A stretch of DNA of 64,000 nt from an uncultured Bacteroidota bacterium. Lineage in GTDB: Bacteria; Bacteroidota; Bacteroidia; Flavobacteriales; Flavobacteriaceae. Positions 53,556 through 62,863 of this stretch are shown here, in pieces. The notes beneath the pieces were generated by a model. That model saw only the letters and a program-made list of their open reading frames with translations, did not search any database and was not told the origin of the DNA. Position 1 is the stretch's first letter. The number at the start of each line of letters is the position of its first letter. The DNA is taken from the NCBI GenBank assembly GCA_902544085.1, contig CACCAP010000004.1, positions 32,001 to 96,000 on the forward strand, in the 5' to 3' direction. Position numbers and translations under genes: made by a program.

Positions 53556-55307
53556 TTAATGGTTTTTTTTATTTTGTTTTAAATCTATTTGATGATAGTA
53601 TCCCTTAGTATCATTAATTAATTGGTCATGTGTACCAATTTGTAGAATTTCTCCATTAAATAATACCATTATTTTATTGCATTTTTTAATTGTTGAAATT
53701 CTCTGACTTACAATAATTTTTGTGATATTACCTGTTTCCATTTGAAGGTTTTTAGTGATTTCTTTTTCAGTGCTAACATCAACGGCGGAAAGACAATCAT
53801 CAAGAAGAAGAATTTTTGGTTTCTTAATTAAAGCGCGAGCTAAAGAAATTCTTTGTTTTTGTCCTCCTGAAAGATTGATGCCCCTTTCACCTAAGACTGA
53901 TTCATACTTAAGTGAGAACCTCTCAATTTCATGATCGATGCATGAAATTTTTGCATATTTTTTTATTTCTTTAATATCTGCATCATTTTTTCCAAATCTT
54001 ATATTATTTTCTATTGTATCTGAAAAAAGTAGTGTCGTTTGTGGAACATATGAAATATAATCTCTAATATTTTCTCTGTTATGGTCTCTCAAGTCAATAT
54101 TGTCAATTAAAATTTTACCAGACTGAGGATCGTAATTTCTTACTATTAATTCAAGAAGAGTCGATTTTCCACTACCTACTGGTCCAATTACACCAAGAGA
54201 TTCCCCTTTATTTATTTTGAAGCTTACATTTTTCAGTGCATTTATTTTTGTTTCTTCATAATAAAAATTTAAATCCTTAAACTCAAGAATACCTTCAATA
54301 TTTGTTTTTTTACTGTTACGACTTATGATTCTAATTTTTTCATTCAAAAATTGATTTATTCTCCCTTGACTTGCATCAGCCTGTTGAACAATTGATGTAA
54401 CCCATCCTACAGTTGCAACTGGCCATGTCAGCATGTTTACATATATTATGAACTCGGCTAGGATTCCTAATTCAATTTTTCCGCTAATGAACTGATTGCC
54501 ACCAATAAAAATTACAAGAATATTACTAAGTCCGATCAATAAAACCATCATAGGTAAAAACCACGACTGAAATTTTGCTAAATCAATATGTTTTAATTGA
54601 GTGTCGTATGAAATATTTTCAATGTGTTTATTTAATTCGCTTTCAATTGTATATGATTTGATAATAGAAATACCACTAAATGATTCCTGAACCAAAGTCG
54701 TCAATCTTGATAATGATTCTTGAACTTTTAAACTCTTTATATTGATTTTTTTACTGAGTTTATAGATAATTAGGGAAAGTAACGGTAGTGGGGCAATTGT
54801 GTAAAGAGTCAACTTAATATCAATACTAAGCATGTATGAAATTATTATTATAAATAAAGTAATTGTATTAATTGAGTACATTAGTGCAGGTCCAACATAC
54901 ATTCTGACTCTGCTCACATCTTCACTTATTCTGTTCATTAAATCACCAACTCTGTTATTTTTATAAAAACTGATATCAAGATCTTGGTATTTTTGAAAGA
55001 TTTCATTTTTTAAATCAAATTCAATAAATCTTGAGACATTTATAAGGGTTTGTCTCATCACAAAAGTTAATAATCCAGCACTTATTGAAGCACCGATTAT
55101 CAAAACTATATTTCTAATTAAGCTTTTTTTTACAATAGTTGGGTCATTTCCATTGGATAAATAATTTTCTATTATTGTAATTGAGTCACCAATCAAATTT
55201 GGAGCAACTAGTGCAAATATTCTTGCAATAATTGTGATAAGAATTCCGATTAATATCCTAAATCTGTATTTATAAAAAAATTTATTTAAATACCTTAATG
55301 ATTTCAT
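53556..55307 (-). CDS. ABC exporter, fused permease and ATPase (MsbA-like)
   Basis: 583 residues: six membrane helices in the first ~320 (ABC type I exporter), then the ATPase domain with GPVGSGKSTLLELI, signature INLSGGQKQRISLARAL, and ILLLDDCLSAVD. Family members export lipids, lipid A precursors or drugs as dimers. In the context of LPS genes it could be the lipid A flippase, but multidrug-type exporters look alike, so the substrate stays open. The Walker B has DD where most have DE; the aspartate substitution removes the usual catalytic glutamate, which would point to a heterodimer partner or altered cycle. Confidence 0.87.
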   Translation of the reverse strand: MKSLRYLNKFFYKYRFRILIGILITIIARIFALVAPNLIGDSITIIENYLSNGNDPTIVKKSLIRNIVLIIGASISAGLLTFVMRQTLINVSRFIEFDLKNEIFQKYQDLDISFYKNNRVGDLMNRISEDVSRVRMYVGPALMYSINTITLFIIIISYMLSIDIKLTLYTIAPLPLLSLIIYKLSKKINIKSLKVQESLSRLTTLVQESFSGISIIKSYTIESELNKHIENISYDTQLKHIDLAKFQSWFLPMMVLLIGLSNILVIFIGGNQFISGKIELGILAEFIIYVNMLTWPVATVGWVTSIVQQADASQGRINQFLNEKIRIISRNSKKTNIEGILEFKDLNFYYEETKINALKNVSFKINKGESLGVIGPVGSGKSTLLELIVRNYDPQSGKILIDNIDLRDHNRENIRDYISYVPQTTLLFSDTIENNIRFGKNDADIKEIKKYAKISCIDHEIERFSLKYESVLGERGINLSGGQKQRISLARALIKKPKILLLDDCLSAVDVSTEKEITKNLQMETGNITKIIVSQRISTIKKCNKIMVLFNGEILQIGTHDQLINDTKGYYHQIDLKQNKKNH

Positions 55308-55360
55308 AAAATCGAAACCAAAGATAATCCATATTTGAACATTTATTAATAAATAAATTT

Positions 55361-55368
55361 TACTTTTG
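55361..55368 (+). promoter_or_regulatory. candidate nusB operon promoter
   Basis: TACTTTTG fits TAnnTTTG, with TTG at 55335-55337, a spacing of 23 bases at the long end of the Bacteroidota range. It ends 16 bases before the nusB ATG. Confidence 0.45.
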
Positions 55369-55384
55369 TGACAGGTTCATTATT

Positions 55385-56326
55385 ATGCTTAATAGAAGAC
55401 ACATAAGAGTTAAAATTCTTCAAATTTTGTATTCACAAAATAGAGCTAAATCGCCTGATAAGGAACTCTATAGTTTTTTTAACGCCACTACAAAAAAATT
55501 CTATCAATTTTTTATAACTCAATTGCATTTTTTTGTTCTAATAAGACAAGAAACAATTAGGCAGATCGATATTAATAAAAAAAAATATTATAAATCAGAA
55601 ATTGATTTTTTAGTCGATATTATAATTGATAACAAATTTATCAAAGCAATTGAGGACTCAAAATATATACAAAAATACATTTCTAAAAATGAAATAAATT
55701 ACTTTAATAATGATTTTAAAATAGTAAAGCAGATTTTTGATAAAATTTGCAATGCTGAATTTTTAAAAAACTCCACTGAACAAATTAATCCTATTTCATC
55801 CCTTATAAAAATTTACAAAGAGATTATTGTTTTGGACTCAAGCTTATATAGTTTTTACGAGGATTGTGAAATTGGATGGGTAGATGATTTTCCACTTATT
55901 AACACAGAAGTTTTGAATATGATGAAAAGTTTTTCAAAAAATGAAGAATTAACTGTCAATAAAACAATATTTAAGGACAAAAATGATAAAATGTTCGGTT
56001 GGAATTTATTTAAAAAAACAACTGAAAATAATAGTATTTATGAAAATTTAATTTCAAAATACACACCACAATGGGAATCTGATCGAATAGCTGTGATTGA
56101 TAGCTTGTTATTAAAAATGTGTATAACAGAATTTAAGTTTTTTGAAAATATACCCATAAATGTAAGTTTGAATGAATATGTTGAAATATCCAAAGATTAT
56201 TCAAGTTTAAACAGCAGTAGTTTTATTAATGGAATTTTAAATAATATCATGAGAGATTTAAAAGATCAAGGATTGATAAAAAAATACACTAAACGTTCTA
56301 ATAATTTGTTAAATTTAGATTTATGA
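55385..56326 (+). CDS. nusB: transcription antitermination factor NusB (long form)
   Basis: 313 residues, twice the size of E. coli NusB but normal for Bacteroidota. The N-terminal LNRRHIRVKILQILYSQ and the C-terminal NVSLNEYVEISKDYSS with SFINGILNNI give the NusB fold, with a ~150-residue helical insertion between them. It binds boxA RNA with S10 to support rRNA antitermination, relevant to the rrn operon starting at 62864. First gene of a run with DUF1573, yajC, pyrD and acs; overlaps the next by 4 bases. Confidence 0.93.
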   Translation: MLNRRHIRVKILQILYSQNRAKSPDKELYSFFNATTKKFYQFFITQLHFFVLIRQETIRQIDINKKKYYKSEIDFLVDIIIDNKFIKAIEDSKYIQKYISKNEINYFNNDFKIVKQIFDKICNAEFLKNSTEQINPISSLIKIYKEIIVLDSSLYSFYEDCEIGWVDDFPLINTEVLNMMKSFSKNEELTVNKTIFKDKNDKMFGWNLFKKTTENNSIYENLISKYTPQWESDRIAVIDSLLLKMCITEFKFFENIPINVSLNEYVEISKDYSSLNSSSFINGILNNIMRDLKDQGLIKKYTKRSNNLLNLDL

Positions 56327-56778
56327 AAAAATACTTTTATAGTTTAATCGCAGGAATTGTAATTTGTTTTATGATTATTTCATGCGACAATAATCCCACA
56401 AAAAAAATAAATCAGCAAAATCTTATAGAAACTGAAAAAAGATTAGAGCAAGAGTCTGTTTTGCCAATCATAAAATTTGATTTTGATACTTATGATTTTG
56501 GAGAAGTCACGGATGGAGAAATTGTTGAAGTTGACTATACTTTTAAAAATACAGGTGAAAGTAATTTGATTATTTTTGATGCGTCTGCATCATGTGGATG
56601 TACAGTTCCTGAATATCCAAAAGATAAAGAGATAAAACCTGGTGAAACAGGTGTTATCAAAGCAAGATTTGACTCATCTGGTCAAACAGGCAAACAGGTA
56701 AAGTCAATAACATTAACAACAAATACGAAAAACTCCAAAAAAATTATTCGTATGAGTGGATTCGTAATAAATAAATAA
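56323..56778 (+). CDS. DUF1573 lipoprotein
   Basis: 151 residues. Lipobox MIISC (cysteine about residue 21), then a short polar linker and one Ig-like DUF1573 domain (FDFDTYDFGEVTDGEIVEVDYTF-type opening, split at residues 45-67, and ASCGCTVPEYP near 88). The CGCT pair is conserved in the family and may form a disulphide or bind metal. Predicted to sit at the envelope. The nusB-DUF1573-yajC order is common in flavobacteria but the function is unknown. Confidence 0.92.
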   Translation: MKKYFYSLIAGIVICFMIISCDNNPTKKINQQNLIETEKRLEQESVLPIIKFDFDTYDFGEVTDGEIVEVDYTFKNTGESNLIIFDASASCGCTVPEYPKDKEIKPGETGVIKARFDSSGQTGKQVKSITLTTNTKNSKKIIRMSGFVINK

Positions 56779-56783
56779 AACAA

Positions 56784-57065
56784 ATGGAAGGAATTAGTCA
56801 GTGGACACCAATCATTTTGATGATATTCGCTCTATATTTTTTGTTTATACTACCTCAGAGCAGAAAGGCAAAAAAAGAAAAGAAATTTTTATCCTCTCTT
56901 AAAAATGGAGATCTTGTAGTTACAAAAAGTGGAATGCACGGAAAAATTATTGAAGTTAATGATACTAAAAATACGTGTGTTATTTTAACTATGGCTGGTA
57001 AAATCAAATTTGATAAGACAGCGTTATCTTTTGAGTTATCTTCAGAATTAAATAAAAAGAAATAA
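56784..57065 (+). CDS. yajC: preprotein translocase subunit YajC
   Basis: 93 residues: one membrane segment (about 8-24, LFILPQ boundary), the conserved basic RKAKKEKKFLSSLKNGDLVVT and the GMHGKIIEV turn. YajC associates with SecDF and the SecYEG channel. It lies 5 bases after the DUF1573 gene and 11 bases before pyrD. Size and motif order are standard. Confidence 0.94.
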   Translation: MEGISQWTPIILMIFALYFLFILPQSRKAKKEKKFLSSLKNGDLVVTKSGMHGKIIEVNDTKNTCVILTMAGKIKFDKTALSFELSSELNKKK

Positions 57066-57076
57066 GACTTAGAGGA

Positions 57077-58108
57077 ATGTGGAAATACTTTATTAGACCA
57101 CTTTTTTTTCTTTTTGATCCGGAAATAATACATGATTTTTTGATAAAATGGACTAAGGTACTTGGCGGTGCAGTTTCACCAGATATGCGATTTACATCAC
57201 CTTTGTTAGAAAAAAAGGTATTTGGCATCAATTTTCCAAACCCTGTGGGTCTAGCTGCAGGATTTGATAAAAACGCAGAAATAGTCACATCCATAAGAAA
57301 GCTTGGTGGTTTTGGGTTTACTGAGATTGGAACTGTTACACCAAGACCTCAGGCAGGAAACCCAAAAAAAAGAATATTTCGTTTAGCAAAAGATGATGCA
57401 TTAATAAATAGATTGGGATTTAATAATGATGGAGTAGATGCCGTAGTTAAAAGGTTAAAAAATAAAAAATTTAAATATTACAATACAAGCTTACCAATAG
57501 GAGCAAATATTGGAAAAAATAAGTCAACACCTAATTCTAAAGCACATGAGGATTATCTTGAATGTTTTAAAAAGTTAAGATCATATGTTGATTATTTTGC
57601 TGTAAATGTTAGTTCACCCAATACTCCAGAGCTGAGAAACCTGCAGTCAGTTTCTTTTCTAAAAAAAATTTTAAAAACTTTGATTACAGAAAATAAGATA
57701 GGTGAGAGGAAGCCGATTCTCGTTAAAGTTTCACCTGATCTATCCAATAGACAGCTTGCAGATGTTGTCAGGCTCTTAATGGAATTAAATATTGACGGTA
57801 TTATATGTTCAAATACGACAGTTGCTAGAGAGAATTTAAAATCAGACAAATTAAAAAATGAAAGTGGTGGTCTGAGTGGAAAGCCGCTTTCTAAAAGAAG
57901 TACAGAGATGGTTAAATTGATCAAAAACCAGGCTGGAGATAAACTTCCTATCGTTGCTGTTGGGGGCATAATGACACCTGATGATGTAGTTGAAAAGATA
58001 AATGCGGGGGCATCACTTGTTCAAATCTATACAGGGTGGATTTACTATGGCCCAACCTTGGTTTATGATATTAATAAAAGGCTTTTAAAAGAATATTTTA
58101 AGAATTGA
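57077..58108 (+). CDS. pyrD: quinone-dependent dihydroorotate dehydrogenase (class 2)
   Basis: 343 residues. The N-terminal helical membrane-binding segment (WKYFIRPLFFLFDPE) is followed by GLAAGFDKNAE, GFGFTEIGTVTPRPQ, and NVSSPNTPELRNLQ with the class 2 catalytic serine (NVSSPNT). GGIMTPDDV and IYTGWIYYGP near the C-terminus bind FMN phosphate. It oxidises dihydroorotate with quinone in pyrimidine synthesis. Its TGA overlaps the TTG start of acs (TTGA), so the two unrelated genes are translationally coupled. Confidence 0.96.
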   Translation: MWKYFIRPLFFLFDPEIIHDFLIKWTKVLGGAVSPDMRFTSPLLEKKVFGINFPNPVGLAAGFDKNAEIVTSIRKLGGFGFTEIGTVTPRPQAGNPKKRIFRLAKDDALINRLGFNNDGVDAVVKRLKNKKFKYYNTSLPIGANIGKNKSTPNSKAHEDYLECFKKLRSYVDYFAVNVSSPNTPELRNLQSVSFLKKILKTLITENKIGERKPILVKVSPDLSNRQLADVVRLLMELNIDGIICSNTTVARENLKSDKLKNESGGLSGKPLSKRSTEMVKLIKNQAGDKLPIVAVGGIMTPDDVVEKINAGASLVQIYTGWIYYGPTLVYDINKRLLKEYFKN

Positions 58109-60006
58109 AATTAATTGAAAACTACATACCAAAAACTGAAATAGAGTACAATAAGCTATATCAACAAAGTATAGAAGACCCGAATAGTTTTTGGTCCGAT
58201 ATTGCTTCAACATTTACTTGGAAAAAAAAATGGAACAAAACATTTGAGTTTGATTTTAAAAAACCTGATTTTAAATGGTTTTTGGATGGAAAATTAAATA
58301 TTACAGAAAATTGTCTTGACAGACATCTTACAAAAAAAGCAGAAAAAACAGCAATAATTTTTGAACCCAATGATCCAACCGAAGAGTGTCAACGAATTTC
58401 ATACAAAGAATTGCACTCAAAAGTTTGTAAGTTTTCAAATGTTTTAAAAAAAAATAATATTGTAAAAGGTGATAGGGTTTGTCTTTACATGCCAATGGTT
58501 CCTGAGCTTGCAATTGCAGTATTGGCGTGTGCAAGGGTAGGTGCTGTTCATTCTGTAGTGTTTGCAGGGTTTTCGGCTACAGCATTGGCCGCTAGAATTA
58601 ACGATGCAAAGTGTAAAATGTTGCTCACTGCCGACGGAAGTTTTAGAGGAAACAAAACAATTGATTTAAAATCTATTGCTGATGAAGCTCTGACAAAATG
58701 CCCTTCGGTTGAAACTTGTATTGTTTTAAAGAGAATCAACAGCAGAATTAAGCTGAATAAAATTGATAAATGGTGGCATGAGGAGTTAAATGGAGAATCT
58801 GATAAATTTGACTCTATAGAGCTCGATTCTGAGGACCCATTATTTATTCTTTATACATCCGGATCTACCGGAAAACCAAAAGGAATGGTGCATTCATGCG
58901 GAGGTTATATGGTTTACTCATCATATTCTTTCAAAAGCGTATTTCAGTACCAACATAATGATATATACTGGTGCACAGCTGATATAGGATGGATTACCGG
59001 ACATAGTTATATTGTTTATGGGCCCTTGCTGAATGGTGCAACAACAATAATGTTTGAAGGAGTACCATCTTATCCTGACTTTGGAAGATTTTGGGAAATT
59101 TGCGAAAAACATAAAGTAAACCAGTTTTATACAGCGCCTACTGCAATAAGAGCATTAGCAAAACATTCTCTTGATTTTGTTAGAAAGTATGATTTATCTT
59201 CATTGAAAGTTCTTGGTACCGTTGGAGAGCCAATTAATGAAGAAGCCTGGAAATGGTACAATCAAAATATAGGAAAGAATAAGTGTCCAATAGTTGATAC
59301 ATGGTGGCAAACTGAAACAGGTGGTATCATGATATCATCACTTGCTAATGTTACAAAAGGAAAACCAACTTTTGCCACCAAACCCTTGATTGGTATACAA
59401 CCCGTCCTTCTTGACGATGATGGAAAAGAGTTTCATGAAAATAATAGAAATGGTATACTTGCGATTAAGTTTCCATGGCCATCAATAGCCCGTACTATAT
59501 ATGGAGATCATGAGAGATACAATGATGTTTACTTTTCAAATTATCCTGGATATTATTTTCCCGGCGATGGTGCATTTAGAGATGATCAAGGAAATTACAG
59601 AATTACAGGCAGGGTAGACGATGTCGTAATTGTTTCAGGACACAATTTAGGTACAGCACCAATTGAGGATGCAATAAATCTACATGAAAATGTGGTTGAG
59701 AGTGCTCTTGTCGGATATCCACACGAAATTAAAGGAAACGCTCTTTACGCATTTATAATTTTAAAAAATGATAAAAATATTGATGGAATCACAGTAGAAA
59801 TAAATCAACTTATTTCCAAAACAATTGGCCCCATAGCAAAACCTGAAAAAATCCAAATTGTTGATGGTTTACCAAAAACAAGAAGTGGTAAAATCATGAG
59901 AAGAATTTTAAGAAAAATTGCTGCAGGCGAAACCCATAACTTTGGGGATATTTCAACACTACTCAACCCAGAAATTGTCAAGCATATAGTTAATGAAAAT
60001 AATTAA
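58105..60006 (+). CDS. acs: acetyl-CoA synthetase (acetate-CoA ligase)
   Basis: 633 residues. Starts at TTG 58105: an in-frame TAA stands at 58099-58101 and the next methionine comes far inside the conserved N-terminal domain. YTSGSTGKPKGMVHS near residue 250 is the P-loop, DTWWQTETGG near 400 the acetate and adenylate site, and TRSGKIMRR near 595 carries the lysine that is acetylated to switch the enzyme off. It activates acetate through acetyl-AMP. Coupled to pyrD upstream; converges on the M42 peptidase with a shared TTAA. Confidence 0.96.
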   Translation: MKLIENYIPKTEIEYNKLYQQSIEDPNSFWSDIASTFTWKKKWNKTFEFDFKKPDFKWFLDGKLNITENCLDRHLTKKAEKTAIIFEPNDPTEECQRISYKELHSKVCKFSNVLKKNNIVKGDRVCLYMPMVPELAIAVLACARVGAVHSVVFAGFSATALAARINDAKCKMLLTADGSFRGNKTIDLKSIADEALTKCPSVETCIVLKRINSRIKLNKIDKWWHEELNGESDKFDSIELDSEDPLFILYTSGSTGKPKGMVHSCGGYMVYSSYSFKSVFQYQHNDIYWCTADIGWITGHSYIVYGPLLNGATTIMFEGVPSYPDFGRFWEICEKHKVNQFYTAPTAIRALAKHSLDFVRKYDLSSLKVLGTVGEPINEEAWKWYNQNIGKNKCPIVDTWWQTETGGIMISSLANVTKGKPTFATKPLIGIQPVLLDDDGKEFHENNRNGILAIKFPWPSIARTIYGDHERYNDVYFSNYPGYYFPGDGAFRDDQGNYRITGRVDDVVIVSGHNLGTAPIEDAINLHENVVESALVGYPHEIKGNALYAFIILKNDKNIDGITVEINQLISKTIGPIAKPEKIQIVDGLPKTRSGKIMRRILRKIAAGETHNFGDISTLLNPEIVKHIVNENN

Positions 60007-61091
60007 GATTTAAAGTAGCTAAAATCATCATCTGGGGCAATCGTCAACAAAGTTTCGTAAATTAATTTTATAACGTTTTCAACATCATCTCTGCTAACTA
60101 ATTCCACAGTAGTATGCATGTATCTTAATGGTAAAGAAATCAAGGCAGAGGCAACACCTCCGTTGCTGTAGGCAAAAGCATCAGTATCCGTTCCAGTATA
60201 CCTGGATGAAGCATGTCTCTGAAAAGGGATTTTTTTCTTTTCAGCAGTTTCAATTATTCTTTCTCTAAGGTTGTTTTGTATTGCTGGAGCATAAGAGATA
60301 ACAGGTCCTTTATCAATCACATTATCACCCTGTTTTTTTACATCAATCATAGGAGTTGATGTGTCATGACAAACATCGGTCACAATGGCAACATTTGGTT
60401 TCAAAGTTTCAGTTATCATTTGTGCACCTCTTAATCCAATTTCTTCTTGGACGGAGTTTGTAACATACAAACAAAAAGGAAGTGTTTTTTTATTTTCTTT
60501 TAAAAGTCTAGCAACTTCAGCAATCATAAAACCACCAATTCTGTTGTCAATTGCTCTGCAAACAAATCTATTTTTATTTAGAATTTGGAATGAATCAGGA
60601 TATGTGATTACACATCCTACATGAATTCCCATTTTTTCAACTTCTTTTTTGTCTTTAGCACCTACATCAATACAGATATTTTCTAATTTTGGAGGCTCTT
60701 CTTTTCCTGCTGTTCTAGTATGAATCGCAGGCCAGCCAAAAATACCTTTTACAATTCCTTTTTTAGTATGAATATTGACCCATTTTGAGGGTGCTATTTG
60801 ATGATCACTTCCACCATTTCTAATTACATAGATTAATCCTTTTTCTGTGATGTAATTTACATACCAAGATATTTCATCTGAATGGCCCTCAATTACAACC
60901 TTAAAATTTGATTTTGGATTAATAACACCAACAGCTGTTCCGTATGTGTCAGTGACAAACTCATCAACGTATGGTTTGAGATAGTCCATCCATATTTTTT
61001 GACCTTCCCACTCATATCCAGTGGGTGAAGGGTTATTAAGATATGTTTCTAAAAACTTTATTGATTTTTCATTTAAAATACTCTTGCCCAT
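60003..61091 (-). CDS. M42 family metallopeptidase (glutamyl aminopeptidase/FrvX-like)
   Basis: 362 residues. Metal ligands in order: EGHSDEI near residue 68, the bridging aspartate in AIDNRIGG near 186, the general base in SVQEEIGLRG near 212, CHDTSTP near 243, and the C-terminal MHTTVELVSRDDV. M42 enzymes form dodecameric tetrahedral aminopeptidases that clear peptides in the cytoplasm. No signal peptide. It is transcribed alone; about 106 bases to the divergent esterase gene, with the start ATG at 61091. Confidence 0.94.
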   Translation of the reverse strand: MGKSILNEKSIKFLETYLNNPSPTGYEWEGQKIWMDYLKPYVDEFVTDTYGTAVGVINPKSNFKVVIEGHSDEISWYVNYITEKGLIYVIRNGGSDHQIAPSKWVNIHTKKGIVKGIFGWPAIHTRTAGKEEPPKLENICIDVGAKDKKEVEKMGIHVGCVITYPDSFQILNKNRFVCRAIDNRIGGFMIAEVARLLKENKKTLPFCLYVTNSVQEEIGLRGAQMITETLKPNVAIVTDVCHDTSTPMIDVKKQGDNVIDKGPVISYAPAIQNNLRERIIETAEKKKIPFQRHASSRYTGTDTDAFAYSNGGVASALISLPLRYMHTTVELVSRDDVENVIKLIYETLLTIAPDDDFSYFKS

Positions 61092-61184
61092 ACAGTTTTA
61101 TTTAATGTCTAAAATTAATCATTTATGAATTATAAACGTATTTAATATTAAAAGAATTACTTAAAATCTTTCATGCAAATAAAT

Positions 61185-61199
61185 TAACTTTGACAAAGT
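61185..61199 (+). promoter_or_regulatory. candidate -7 box inside a small palindrome
   Basis: TAACTTTG at 61185-61192 matches TAnnTTTG. It also overlaps ACTTTG-A-CAAAGT (61187-61199), an inverted repeat with 6-base arms. A transcript would start near 61199, favouring translation from ATG 61210 over GTG 61198 for the gene downstream. Confidence 0.45.
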
Positions 61200-61209
61200 G
61201 ATTAATTAC

Positions 61210-62208
61210 ATGCTGAACTTCACAATAATTTTTTTCCTACTCTGCAATGCAGGTTCATCAGTAGATCTTTTTAATCCTTTTATAAAACAGGATTATTACC
61301 AAACACGTGTTTTTAAAAAACCAAAATTTAATGTTTTAGTGAAAGAAAATTTGATTTATGGTTATGGTCTTTCTCATGATTCTTACGACAATCAAAACCC
61401 AGTAGAAATCCCCTTACATTTAGATGCATATTTACCGAAAAATACAGAAAAAAATAAGCCTATTTTGATATTAATTCATGGTGGTGGATTTCGTGGAGGA
61501 GATAAAACTAGCATGAGACAATATGTGGAATTTTCAAAATATTTTGCATCCAGGGGGTGGGCAGTGTTTAATCTTAACTATAGACTATTAAAGGATTATG
61601 GTAGTGTTCCTGACAAGTGGAAAGAAATGGTTGATAAGAGGATTATTAATATCAATAAAAACAACAGAGCTAAGGCCATATACCCTGCAGTAAGAGATAT
61701 AAAAGCTGCTGTACGCTGGGTAGTTGCACACAAAAATAATTTTGGAATAAATACTAATCAAATAACAGTTGGGGGTGGATCAGCAGGTGGGTGTGCATCT
61801 TTTGGCGCTGGTATAACTGAAAATGAGGATTATTTAAAAGAATTAAACATTGAACAAGACAAAACATTATTGTCAACTAATATTGAACAGAAATTTCAAG
61901 TTCATTCAATTATTTTTCTTTGGGGAAGCAAAGGATGTGCTGAAGCTATTGCCACTTTTAGTGGTAAGAAACTATACAATAAAAATAACCCTCCTGTATT
62001 TATTGCACACGGAACCAACGATAAGCTAGTTGATTTTAAAAATGCATCAGATGTAAAAAAAATATATCAAGAGACTGGTGCTTATTATGAATTTTTTCCA
62101 TTGGAGGGAAAAGGACATGGTCCTTGGAACGCCACAGTTAATGATAAAACCTTATTTGATCTTGTATTTGATTTTATTGTTAAAACACAAGAACTGGATG
62201 TACATTGA
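61210..62208 (+). CDS. secreted alpha/beta hydrolase (esterase/lipase, HGGG type)
   Basis: 332 residues from ATG 61210; GTG 61198 would lie at the predicted transcription start. Signal peptide ending near LLCNAGSS. LIHGGGFRGGDK near residue 81 is the oxyanion HGGG motif of the hormone-sensitive-lipase-like group, VGGGSAGGCASFG near 185 holds the nucleophile serine, AHGTNDKLVDF the aspartate and GKGHGPW the histidine. Likely periplasmic or secreted, acting on short-chain esters or acetylated sugars. Two bases separate the stop from the DUF4294 gene's start context. Confidence 0.88.
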   Translation: MLNFTIIFFLLCNAGSSVDLFNPFIKQDYYQTRVFKKPKFNVLVKENLIYGYGLSHDSYDNQNPVEIPLHLDAYLPKNTEKNKPILILIHGGGFRGGDKTSMRQYVEFSKYFASRGWAVFNLNYRLLKDYGSVPDKWKEMVDKRIININKNNRAKAIYPAVRDIKAAVRWVVAHKNNFGINTNQITVGGGSAGGCASFGAGITENEDYLKELNIEQDKTLLSTNIEQKFQVHSIIFLWGSKGCAEAIATFSGKKLYNKNNPPVFIAHGTNDKLVDFKNASDVKKIYQETGAYYEFFPLEGKGHGPWNATVNDKTLFDLVFDFIVKTQELDVH

Positions 62209-62211
62209 TTT

Positions 62212-62790
62212 ATGCTTAAACTTTTTTCAACAATTTTGATTTTTTTTGTTTCAGCCCTGATTTCATTGCACGGTCAAAATGAAGAAATCTATTACAAGTT
62301 TGAGGGGGATTCAATAACAAAAAAAGAATTTGAACTCTCGGAAGTTACAGTTTACAATGAAATTAATTTTAAAGATTCGGATGAGAGAATAAAATATTTA
62401 ATACTTAGACGAAAAACCCTAAAGGTTTACCCATATGCAGCTTTGGCAGCTGAAAGGTTAAAAAAACTTAACGATCGATTGGGTAACTTAAACAAGAGAT
62501 CCAAGCGAAAAAGATATACGAGAATTGTTGAAAAATACATTCAAGAGGAATTTACTGAAGAATTGAAAAAATTAACGAGAAGCGAAGGGCAAATTTTAGT
62601 TAAACTAATTTTTCGAGAAACTGGTAAAACCACATATGAGCTCCTTAAAGAGCTCAGAAACGGATTTCGTGCATTTTCATATAACTTAGTTGCAAGGGCT
62701 TTTGATATTTCACTAAAAGAAAAATTTGACTCAAAAAATAGTCGTGAGGACTATTTTATTGAGGATATTTTAAGAAAACAAGGGTATTAA
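62212..62790 (+). CDS. DUF4294 family protein
   Basis: 192 residues with a signal peptide (SALISLHGQ cleavage). The central block RRKTLKVYPYAALAAERLKKLNDRLGNL and the downstream GQILVKLIFRETGKTTYELLKELRNGFRAFSYN are the recognisable DUF4294 pattern (given here as residues ~61-90 and ~124-158 with key residues R, Y-PYA, RETG, RAF). The family is almost confined to Bacteroidota and its role is unknown. It follows the esterase by 3 bases. Confidence 0.88.
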   Translation: MLKLFSTILIFFVSALISLHGQNEEIYYKFEGDSITKKEFELSEVTVYNEINFKDSDERIKYLILRRKTLKVYPYAALAAERLKKLNDRLGNLNKRSKRKRYTRIVEKYIQEEFTEELKKLTRSEGQILVKLIFRETGKTTYELLKELRNGFRAFSYNLVARAFDISLKEKFDSKNSREDYFIEDILRKQGY

Positions 62791-62804
62791 AAATCCTCAG
62801 AAAA

Positions 62805-62834
62805 ATGCTGTAAATCAGCATGTTAATAATTTTG
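62805..62834 (+). terminator. weak hairpin after DUF4294
   Basis: ATGCTG and CAGCAT (62805-62810 and 62816-62821) form a 6-bp stem with a 5-base loop, followed by TTAATAATTTTG. The T run is interrupted, so termination would be inefficient; it could equally be a protein-binding inverted repeat before the rrn promoter. Confidence 0.35.
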
Positions 62835-62863
62835 TTATAAAAAATTAACTTATTTTCTTCAAA

